This document shows positions 1 to 7,486 of a DNA stretch of 12,879 bases, in pieces. Under the pieces are notes generated by a model, which was given only the letters and a program-made list of their open reading frames with translations, had not been told where the DNA came from and made no database searches. The translations under genes and the position numbers were made by a program. Source of the DNA: Verrucomicrobiales bacterium (lineage in GTDB: Bacteria > Verrucomicrobiota > Verrucomicrobiia > Verrucomicrobiales > DEV007). Position 1 is the first letter of the stretch. Each line of letters opens with the position of its first letter. The DNA is taken from assembly GCA_002708885.1 (NCBI GenBank), contig PAPL01000039.1, positions 82,771-95,649 of the forward strand, given 5' to 3'.

Positions 1-2
1 GC

Positions 3-887
3 TCAATGAAATTCACAGACGTGGCGGAAGAACTTAAACTCACTTCTCCTGAAGGTTACAGCTTCGCTCCCTGGTTCTTTGACTTCAATAACGACGGATG
101 GCTTGACCTTTTTGTTACTGCCTTTGAGTCCAGTGCCGCTAGTGTACTTTTAGACTATCGCGGACTACCGCACGGGAGCACTCCACCTTGTCTTTATGTA
201 AACAATAATGGGCGCTTTGAGGAAGTGGCCAAGGCCTCTGGCCTCGATCATCCGTACCTTCCAATGGGAGCAAATTTCGGTGACCTGGATAACGATGGAT
301 TCTTAGATGTTTATCTTGGCACCGGGGATCCGGATTACCGTAACCTTGTCCCAAACGTCATGCTCAGAAATGATCGAGGCCAAAAATTTCAAAATGTCAC
401 TACATCAGGCGGGTTCGGTCATCTTCAAAAGGGTCACGGAATCGCCTTTGCTGATTTTGATCATGATGGAGATCAGGATATTTTCCATCAACTCGGAGGC
501 TTCCTGCCAGGCGATCGTTTCCATAATGCGCTATATTTAAATCCTGGCCATGGAAATCATTACATCTCTATTCAGTTAGTGGGAACTAAGAGTAACCGTA
601 ACGGCTTAGGAGCAAGGATAGAAGTGATCACAAATTCAATGAATGGCCAATCTTCCTTTCATCGGGCCGTCGGATCAGTTAGTAGCTTTGGAGGATCTCC
701 ACTCTCAAGAACTGAGATCGGTATAGGAAAAGCCGAATCGATTAAAGAAGTGAAAATCACATGGCCCGCATCAAGTCACAGTCAATCATTTACTGACGTA
801 CCGCTTGATTCAATGATTCGCTTCACGGAAGAGGATCCAGCGTTCATCTCAGTAGAAAGAGAGGAATTCACTTTGTCAGTAGAATAA
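3..887 (+). CDS. CRTAC1-like VCBS/FG-GAP repeat protein with ASPIC/UnbV C-terminus (5' truncated)
   Basis: This is the C-terminal part of a secreted beta-propeller-type repeat protein; the frame is open to the left edge, so the ATG at 6 is probably internal. Residues are numbered from that ATG. Three Ca-binding-like D-x-[DN]-x-DG loops typical of FG-GAP/VCBS repeats are visible: DFNNDGWLD (26-34), DLDNDGFLD (93-101) and DFDHDGDQD (150-158). From about residue 184 to 275 the sequence follows the ASPIC/UnbV pattern: a start near NHYISIQLVG, then GLGARIEV (200-207), and a late ITWPAS segment. Family members usually run 500-1200 residues, so much of the protein is missing here. Such proteins are extracellular or periplasmic and common in PVC bacteria; their exact role is poorly known, with adhesion or glycan binding often suggested. 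The gene ends 90 bases before the PL10-like gene on the same strand. Family assignment is firm; function is not. Confidence 0.85.
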   Translation, partial: SMKFTDVAEELKLTSPEGYSFAPWFFDFNNDGWLDLFVTAFESSAASVLLDYRGLPHGSTPPCLYVNNNGRFEEVAKASGLDHPYLPMGANFGDLDNDGFLDVYLGTGDPDYRNLVPNVMLRNDRGQKFQNVTTSGGFGHLQKGHGIAFADFDHDGDQDIFHQLGGFLPGDRFHNALYLNPGHGNHYISIQLVGTKSNRNGLGARIEVITNSMNGQSSFHRAVGSVSSFGGSPLSRTEIGIGKAESIKEVKITWPASSHSQSFTDVPLDSMIRFTEEDPAFISVEREEFTLSVE

Positions 888-977
888 AATTAAAGGAATA
901 CAGTCAATCGGCGCATAAAAATCGACCCCTGTCGTCGGCACTTGTAAGAAAGAAGATGTTGATGTTAGGATCGGGTC

Positions 978-2882
978 ATGAAATCACTCAATGCCTTTGT
1001 ATTATCGTTTATTTTAATCGTCACTTTAGGCATTTCCGCGGGCGCCGAGGGTCCACTTGAACTCGACAACGTGACCGGCCATTACAAGGACCTCTCATAC
1101 GAGAAAATAAGTGACGAAAAGTTATCTTGGCAGGCCCGGGCCAAATTATTTGGCGGGGAAACGGTACATTATCTTGAGCTGAACGAGGATCAGCGCACCG
1201 CGAAGGAAGGCGAACTTAAAGAGTTACTGCGTCGTATAAGTGTCGCAGAGTTGATGCTCACTGGTAAGCAAGAACATAACCTCAGTGACCGTGTCGAATC
1301 AGCGATCCGTTCGTGGCTCGATGAACAAATCACAAAAATTCCTGAAAGCTATGAAGGTGGTGATGCGGGTAAGTTAAGGCAATCCGCGGTCGGCTTTTTC
1401 CGTGCCTTCGAAATACTCGGCAATAAGAAATACCTCGAAGCGGGCCTGACCTGCGCCGACCGTATTCTAAAGAAGCAGTTCCCCCGAGGTCACTGGGCCT
1501 ATGGGAATAAGGGAAACGACATGATGCGTGTGCAGGATGGTTTTGTTACCCGGCCCTTCTGGATTATGCTCTACGCGTACAAACTGAGTGAAGAAAAAAA
1601 GTACTTCGAATCGGCCAGGAGGGCAGCTGACGTTTTACTTTCAGCACAGAGCGAGGCCGGAGGATGGCCCGATCAGTGGCTATTTCCCGGAGGATCGACC
1701 CCATCTAGCGGAGTCCGCAATGGAAGCATCTCGTTCAATGACGGCGCCACAAATGCGAGTTTTCAGATTATGATCATGATGTATCACCTGACCAAAGACA
1801 GGAAATATGTGGCCAGATTAGGCAAGCTCGGACCTTGGCTGGCCAAGGCTAACCTTGGAGAAGGCGATGTCGTGGGCTGGGGCCAACAATATCACGGTGA
1901 TGGAAGACCGACACGGGCCCGGCAGTACGAGATCGAACTTCCCTATACCCGGGTAACTGCCTGGCATGTCGGGCCTTTACTTACTTGGCTTTACCTGATG
2001 GATGGAGACGAAGCAAACATAGAACTGCTGAAGGGAGCCTATGCCACACTCGAACGGATAAGACAAAAGGATCTAGAACCTGACAACATGGCAGACTGGG
2101 CTGCTATCCATGAAGTCTGGATGGATGCCCCCTCCTATCCCCGCCTCAAATACCTTCCGGGATTACCCGATGCATTCTTACCCGATGGGTCTAACTGGGG
2201 TTGCGTGCAAATTGCCTATAAAATGATCCCTTACTGGCCGGTGACTCCGGAACAGCGGAGCAAGTACGGCCAGTTCATGCACTCGCACCGGCCCGGCGTA
2301 AGTGAAATGGCTAAATTGGCTCGGGCATACAAAACGCCTCCGGGCCGCAACAATGTTTATCTTTACTCTCACACTTCTTCCAAAGTCACTAATGCGATAC
2401 TGGGAGTGCGACGGGCCTTACTCGAGTATAAGAAGGGAGGAAGAGAGGCTATGCTCAAGTACCATTCGTATCCCACAAAATTTTCCCCGGACCAATATCT
2501 CCAAGCCCGTATCGATGCTGCAAAACGCGTTCTCGACTACCGCCGAAGATCACTGGCCGTGGATTGGGGAGATCAGCCATTCAGTAATGGAATTTCAGCC
2601 TGGAAGGATTTTGGCTGGGTGAACCGCAAAGAAACATGGTACGCACGCGACGTTGCTTTCCGCACTTCCGGGCCTTGGTCAGGGACGGTCTGGTACCAGT
2701 GGCAGTTAGTCTATGACAAGAAATTGGCTCTGGGAAAAATCGATCCGGACGCTGCTGCCCGTGGAGGTCGGGGCCTGGCAAATGCGGCCAATCATCTCGA
2801 CTCTTGGGACGTTCTTGGTTCGTGGCGAATGGCCTGTCATGAAGTAGAAGACTATTTCGATGTGCCCATAAAAACAAAGTGA
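978..2882 (+). CDS. Secreted pectate-lyase-like protein (PL10-type alpha/alpha barrel)
   Basis: A 634-residue exported protein. Residues 1-23 form a signal peptide (KS at the N-terminus, hydrophobic stretch FVLSFILIVTLGI, likely cut after AGA). The central part matches the order of motifs in polysaccharide lyase family 10 (Pec_lyase): AQSEAGGWPDQW (223-234), SFNDGATNAS (252-261), GWGQQYHGDG (300-309) and RARQYEIE (313-320). PL10 enzymes cleave polygalacturonate by beta-elimination. Here the family's usual W-C-Q-Q-H-D stretch reads WGQQYHGD, and about 280 residues follow the recognisable core that I cannot assign, so substrate and activity are uncertain. The ATG at 978 is chosen because the signal peptide begins there; AGGA at 967-970 is a weak ribosome site. 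The cytochrome-bearing gene starts only 57 bases downstream, suggesting one transcript. An alternative is another six-hairpin glycosidase-like family. Confidence 0.65.
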   Translation: MKSLNAFVLSFILIVTLGISAGAEGPLELDNVTGHYKDLSYEKISDEKLSWQARAKLFGGETVHYLELNEDQRTAKEGELKELLRRISVAELMLTGKQEHNLSDRVESAIRSWLDEQITKIPESYEGGDAGKLRQSAVGFFRAFEILGNKKYLEAGLTCADRILKKQFPRGHWAYGNKGNDMMRVQDGFVTRPFWIMLYAYKLSEEKKYFESARRAADVLLSAQSEAGGWPDQWLFPGGSTPSSGVRNGSISFNDGATNASFQIMIMMYHLTKDRKYVARLGKLGPWLAKANLGEGDVVGWGQQYHGDGRPTRARQYEIELPYTRVTAWHVGPLLTWLYLMDGDEANIELLKGAYATLERIRQKDLEPDNMADWAAIHEVWMDAPSYPRLKYLPGLPDAFLPDGSNWGCVQIAYKMIPYWPVTPEQRSKYGQFMHSHRPGVSEMAKLARAYKTPPGRNNVYLYSHTSSKVTNAILGVRRALLEYKKGGREAMLKYHSYPTKFSPDQYLQARIDAAKRVLDYRRRSLAVDWGDQPFSNGISAWKDFGWVNRKETWYARDVAFRTSGPWSGTVWYQWQLVYDKKLALGKIDPDAAARGGRGLANAANHLDSWDVLGSWRMACHEVEDYFDVPIKTK

Positions 2883-2939
2883 TCACAAAATTCCCTTATT
2901 ATTTTTCACTATAGAATTCCGGTATTATTTTTGGATACA

Positions 2940-5900
2940 ATGAACCGCGGGATCATTTTTTTCATCTTAGCATGGATTATAAGCACGTCTTCCGCCGCAG
3001 CGGCGGAAACTCCATCAGATTTAAAATCCACGCCCACCGCTAACAGGCTCGGTCTCTCACTGAACGAACATTCGTTATCATGGAAATCGGACAAAGGGCA
3101 GGCCGCGTACCGGATCCTCGTCGCCACCGATAAACAAAAACTCAAAGCGGGAATAGGAAATCTCTGGGACAGCGGACGCCGTCATTCCTCGGAATCATCG
3201 AACGTTCCGTGTCTGGGTAAGAGTTTTCATGACAGTGAAACGGTGTGGTGGAAAGTCCAGGTATGGGACGAAGGCGGAACTGCCAGTGCGTTCAGTGAAC
3301 CGGCACTCATTCAGGTATCAAATACGCAACCGGTCCGGAGCCGGATCATTTTGTTGGGAGATTCTTTGATTTCGAGGATGGAGAAGTTTGGCTACTTTGA
3401 GACCGCGGCAACTATTCACTGGCCCCATCATGACATTGCTTTTCGCAACCTTGGATGGCCAGGAGATGATGTCTTTGGAACTGCCAGAGCCGAGTTTAAA
3501 GACGGGCGAAATACTAGATCCTGGGTACCGGGGCCAGCGAACGGGACCGGATACCAAATCCTTCTCCAACAAGTAAAAGATTCCAAGCCACGCACGATCA
3601 TTGTTGGGTACGGAAGCGACGTTGCTTTTCCTGATTCGGGCCTCTCACTCGATAAATTCAAAACCGGTTATGCAAGACTAATGAAAGATCTGAAAGGGAC
3701 CGGCTCTTCCCTCATCTTATTGACTCCCCCTTCTCAGGAAGCTACAGGATCACCCGTTCCCGATCTGGCAGAGCGTAACAAACGACTTGCCGAAGCGGCT
3801 GATTTCATCATCGAATTTGGTCAGAAGAATGGGCACCTGGTCATTGATCTGTTCAGGAAAATCACGACCCCTGAAAGTGAGGCCTTTACTGAGAATGGAA
3901 TACATCTGAACGATAAAGGCTACCGCAGACTCGCTGCGGTAATGGCCGAGAGTCTGGAAATTTCAGAGAGGACCGGTTCTTTATTGACAGTTGAATCTGA
4001 CGGTACTGTCCTGGCCCGAGAAGGGGCAACCGTAGAAGACCAAGTCAAAACAGAACGTGGCGTGCGCTTTGACATACGACCCGATAAACTTATCTGTGAC
4101 TTCCTCCCTCATGCCCACAAAGTACTAATTGAAAACACCTCAAAGAGTCATCGACTCAGAGCAGATGGGGAAGAAATCTTTACCGGAAACGCGGACATCT
4201 GGCGAACCGGAATCTCAATATCCGGCGGGCCTGCGCTTAGGGACACTGATAAGCTAAGGTCGGCCATCATTAGCAAAAATCTTCAGCACCGGCGTCGTCT
4301 TCGCCCACCCAATAAGACTTACATCTTTCTGTTCAGGTCCTACGAGATGGGTCACCTCCGCTATGAAATGGCGGATTTTGATCGTTTAGTTGCGGCCCAA
4401 GAGGAGACCATAGCCAGGCTCCGGGTACCACAAACCCATCGTTATTCAATTGAACGTGTCGACCCCTGGAAGCCAGTCCATAATGACCCCGAACATGAGG
4501 TTCCCAAGCACATCCCGGAACCAGACGTGAAGGCCGAACTTGCCAGCATGACGGTTCCTGAAGGATTTGAACTTAATCTTTTTGCCACTGACCCGGTCCT
4601 GACTAATCCCATTAATCTGAATTGGGACACTAAAGGCCGTGCATGGGTATCAATGAGTTCCACTTATCCCCACATCAAACCAGGCAAAGAGCCCAATGAC
4701 CGTATCGTTATTCTGGAAGATACAGACCAGGACGGCACGGCTGATAAGTCGACTGTATTCGCTGATGGATTATTGGTTCCTCACTCAGTGATGCCGGTCA
4801 AGGGCGGTGCTTATGTCTGCAGCGCTACCGAATTCTTGTTTTTGAGTGACACTGATGGTGATGACCGTGCAGATCATAGACGCGTAGTCTTCTCTGGATT
4901 CGGCAATGCAGATGTGCACCATATGATTCATGCCCTACGATGGGCCCCTTGGGGTGAACTCTATTTCAATCAATCGATCTACATTAACAGCTTCATCGAA
5001 ACGCGTTGGGGCAAGAGGCGGCTCAATGGGAGTGGCGTTTGGCGATTCAGACCCGAGACCGAACGCCTTGAGATTTTTGCGCGGGGAGCCGTTAATCCCT
5101 GGGGCCATGCCATTGACAGATGGGGACAATCTTTTATTACAGACGGTGCCGGGGGTCAAGGGCCCCATTACACGTTCCCGGGAGCCGCGTTCCGCAGTGC
5201 AGTAGGCGCTCCAAAGACTCTTCCCGGCCTCGTTCCCGGAAAGCCCAATGGGACCGGATGCGAAGTCCTCTCAGGTCGCCATTTTCCGGAAGAATGGGCA
5301 GGGAGCATCGTGGAAAATGATTTCCGTGCTAATCGGACCGTTCGCTATAAAATCACAGAAAACGGTAGCGGCTTTGCAGCCGAAGAGGTGGAAACACTCA
5401 TTCGATCGAGCCGCCAAACCTACCGGCCAGTTGATCTTAAGGTCGGTCCTGACGGGGCTCTTTACATTGTCGACTGGTACAATGCAATTATCGATCATGG
5501 AGAAGTTGACTTTCACCACCCATTACGCGATAAGGCTCACGGAAGGATTTGGCGGCTCAGGGCCAAGGACCGTCCGCTTATCAAACGCCCAAAAATCAGC
5601 GGAGCTTCAATCGAGGTCCTCTTAGATCACCTGAAGGCGCCCGAAGACTATACCCGGACCCAAGCCAAACGCGAATTAGCAACTCGTTCACAAAATGAAG
5701 TGCTATCAAAGCTCAAACCATGGTTGGCCAGTTTGCCGGTCGATGACCCTAACAGAGAACATCACTTACTCGAAGCTCTCTGGCTTCATGGAACCATGAA
5801 TGCACCTAACGAAGAATTATTACGCAAGGTCTTAAAATCGACCGAAGCACGGGCAAGGGCCAATGCCGTTCGAATACTATTTCATTGGAGAGCCCACATT

Positions 5901-7391
5901 AAAAATCCATACGAATTGTTTCGCGCAGCGATCGACGATGAGCATCCAAGGGTAAGGCTAGAGGCAGTTAACGTTTTGCGTGAAACGGGTTCTTTGGAAT
6001 CTGCCAACATTGCGCTTGGAGCCTTACGCCAGTCACGAGACAAGTGGCTAGAATACGCGGTCTGGCTCACTGCCCGTGAGTTGCGTAATGATTGGTTACC
6101 GGCCCTCGAGTCGGGAGAAACCGTATTTGGCGGAGACACGGATCAGTTACGGTATGCACTCGAAGCGACTGGCGATTCCCGGGCCACCGAAACCTTGGTG
6201 ACCTTACTGCAGAACGGTAACATTAAAGCCGCTAATTTACCAAATGTTATTAAGACTGTGACCGGACTGGGCGGAACAGAGGAAATTGATATGGCCCTGT
6301 CCTTAGCGGCAAAGAAACCGGCCCTTTTGGTTCCGATAGTCGCTGGCTCTCGTAACAATAAAGCCATACCAAAAGGCATCAAAAACATTCTCCCGTTTTT
6401 GGATCATCAAGATTCAGAGGTTCGCCGAGCAGCCGCAGAACTGACAGGCATATGGGGAATTACGCACGCCGGAGAATCGTTGGAGAAACTAGTACGCAAT
6501 ACTGAAAACATTCAAGAGCGCCTCACCGCAGCTAGGGCCTTGGGCCGTCTGAAACACTTTGAACGTTTAGCTAACCTTGCAGACTCAAATCAGAGTCAGC
6601 CGATTCGTATCGCAGCCACTGCCATTTGGGCCGAAAATCAACCCGAAAAAGCTCGCGAATCGGTGATCGAAATATTTGAAAAGGCATCCACCATTCAAGA
6701 AATTGAACCTCTGTTCTTATCCTTCATGAACCGGCAGTCCGGTGACAAGCAATTGCAAGAAGCCCTCCAGAACGCAACCATTAAAGAAAGCATCGCCATT
6801 GAAGGGATCCGCCTCATCAGGTCATCCGGCCGCGAATTCCCCGAACTCGTTACGGTGCTGACTAGAGCTGGAAATCTTAAACCTGTTCCTCTCGACCTTT
6901 CCCAAGAAGATCGGAAAGAACTGCTTAGCAAAGTCGCGATTAGCGGTGATCCGGAACGTGGAAAGGAAATCTATAATAGAAAATCAACGGCCTGCACAGT
7001 CTGCCATCAAATTGGCACAATAGGTGGATTAGTGGGACCTGAACTTTCATCAATAGGAGCCTATGCCCAACCAGCCGCTATACTCGATTCGATTCTGAGT
7101 CCTAGTAGGGACATCAAGCAGGGATATGAAACTGTTCTAGTTACTAAACAAGACAATACGATCGTAGCGGGAATTTTCCAACGCCGTTCCGACACTGCTA
7201 CTCTTATCCGTGAAACCACAAATAAAATCGTACCTATCCCAAACAGTGAAGTGAAAAAGATTGAAAAAAGCCCAGTATCGCTTATGCCTCCAGGCCTCAC
7301 TTTGAGTCTTCGGCGGGACGAACTCGTTGACCTTATCAGTTTCCTAGTGAGCCTTGACGGGACCACTGAAAAGACAGAAAGAAACGATTAA
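2940..7391 (+). CDS. PVC-type multidomain protein: rhamnosidase-like beta domain, SGNH hydrolase, beta-propeller dehydrogenase, HEAT repeats, cytochrome c
   Basis: A 1483-residue exported protein, numbered from the ATG at 2940. A TTG at 2931 is also in frame, but the ATG begins directly with a signal peptide (MNRGIIFFILAWII...SAAAA). Order of parts: about 36-127, a beta domain like the N-terminus of GH78 alpha-L-rhamnosidases (AYRILVAT, LWDSGR, VWWKVQVWDEGG); about 134-340, SGNH/GDSL hydrolase with GDS (Ser142), NLGWPGDD (170-177) and ENGIHL (His322); about 530-875, the propeller of the PVC 'membrane-bound dehydrogenase' type with two Asp-rich loops (594-599, 637-642); about 890-1300, HEAT-like helices; about 1335-1480, a PVC-type heme domain with CTVCH (1352-1356) and a probable Met ligand in SLMPPG (Met1449). 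The C-terminal half should be a periplasmic electron-transferring sugar or alcohol oxidase, but substrate and cofactor are unknown. Two SGNH positions deviate from consensus, so esterase activity is doubtful. It lies just downstream of the PL10-like gene. Confidence 0.88.
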   Translation: MNRGIIFFILAWIISTSSAAAAETPSDLKSTPTANRLGLSLNEHSLSWKSDKGQAAYRILVATDKQKLKAGIGNLWDSGRRHSSESSNVPCLGKSFHDSETVWWKVQVWDEGGTASAFSEPALIQVSNTQPVRSRIILLGDSLISRMEKFGYFETAATIHWPHHDIAFRNLGWPGDDVFGTARAEFKDGRNTRSWVPGPANGTGYQILLQQVKDSKPRTIIVGYGSDVAFPDSGLSLDKFKTGYARLMKDLKGTGSSLILLTPPSQEATGSPVPDLAERNKRLAEAADFIIEFGQKNGHLVIDLFRKITTPESEAFTENGIHLNDKGYRRLAAVMAESLEISERTGSLLTVESDGTVLAREGATVEDQVKTERGVRFDIRPDKLICDFLPHAHKVLIENTSKSHRLRADGEEIFTGNADIWRTGISISGGPALRDTDKLRSAIISKNLQHRRRLRPPNKTYIFLFRSYEMGHLRYEMADFDRLVAAQEETIARLRVPQTHRYSIERVDPWKPVHNDPEHEVPKHIPEPDVKAELASMTVPEGFELNLFATDPVLTNPINLNWDTKGRAWVSMSSTYPHIKPGKEPNDRIVILEDTDQDGTADKSTVFADGLLVPHSVMPVKGGAYVCSATEFLFLSDTDGDDRADHRRVVFSGFGNADVHHMIHALRWAPWGELYFNQSIYINSFIETRWGKRRLNGSGVWRFRPETERLEIFARGAVNPWGHAIDRWGQSFITDGAGGQGPHYTFPGAAFRSAVGAPKTLPGLVPGKPNGTGCEVLSGRHFPEEWAGSIVENDFRANRTVRYKITENGSGFAAEEVETLIRSSRQTYRPVDLKVGPDGALYIVDWYNAIIDHGEVDFHHPLRDKAHGRIWRLRAKDRPLIKRPKISGASIEVLLDHLKAPEDYTRTQAKRELATRSQNEVLSKLKPWLASLPVDDPNREHHLLEALWLHGTMNAPNEELLRKVLKSTEARARANAVRILFHWRAHIKNPYELFRAAIDDEHPRVRLEAVNVLRETGSLESANIALGALRQSRDKWLEYAVWLTARELRNDWLPALESGETVFGGDTDQLRYALEATGDSRATETLVTLLQNGNIKAANLPNVIKTVTGLGGTEEIDMALSLAAKKPALLVPIVAGSRNNKAIPKGIKNILPFLDHQDSEVRRAAAELTGIWGITHAGESLEKLVRNTENIQERLTAARALGRLKHFERLANLADSNQSQPIRIAATAIWAENQPEKARESVIEIFEKASTIQEIEPLFLSFMNRQSGDKQLQEALQNATIKESIAIEGIRLIRSSGREFPELVTVLTRAGNLKPVPLDLSQEDRKELLSKVAISGDPERGKEIYNRKSTACTVCHQIGTIGGLVGPELSSIGAYAQPAAILDSILSPSRDIKQGYETVLVTKQDNTIVAGIFQRRSDTATLIRETTNKIVPIPNSEVKKIEKSPVSLMPPGLTLSLRRDELVDLISFLVSLDGTTEKTERND

Positions 7392-7394
7392 TAA

Positions 7395-7472
7395 TTGGGC
7401 AGGCAGGACTCGAATCCGCAACGAAGAATTACTGTACTTGAAAATACATTCTGCAATGTTCAAGAATCAATA
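7395..7472 (-). pseudogene. Degenerate tRNA-like sequence, clearest as a tRNA 3' end (T-arm plus acceptor strand)
   Basis: On the minus strand, 7403-7419 reads GCGGATTCGAGTCCTGC. This is a T-arm with the TTCRA loop signature (TTCGAGT) and a five-pair stem that is intact except for A against C at the normally invariant 53-61 pair. It is followed directly by CTGCCCA (7396-7402), placed as an acceptor 3' strand, and a discriminator-like A (7395). No CCA is encoded. Further upstream on the same strand are two 4-bp stems in D-arm and anticodon-arm order: TTCT/AGAA (7463-7466 with 7449-7452) and TGTA/TACA (7445-7448 with 7433-7436). No TGGGCAG partner for the acceptor strand lies about 72 bases upstream, so a functional tRNA is unlikely. 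It could be a decayed tRNA, a tRNA 3' fragment left by an integration event, or coincidence. It starts four bases after the stop of the cytochrome gene. Confidence 0.35.
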
Positions 7473-7486
7473 AATATAAACTTGTC

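Noticed and set aside
872..889. TTGTCA plus TAAAAT as a promoter before the PL10-like gene
   Set aside because: The spacer is only six bases, far from the usual 16-18.
930..950. Small hairpin CGAC/GTCG between the CRTAC1-like and PL10-like genes as a terminator
   Set aside because: Four pairs, no T-run; too weak to call.
2931..2939. TTG at 2931 as the start of the cytochrome fusion gene
   Set aside because: It adds only Met-Asp-Thr before an ATG that directly begins a normal signal peptide, and neither start has a strong ribosome site.
7475..7480. TATAAA as a -10 box for the FAD oxidoreductase gene
   Set aside because: It lies only six bases before the ATG and has no -35 at a normal distance.
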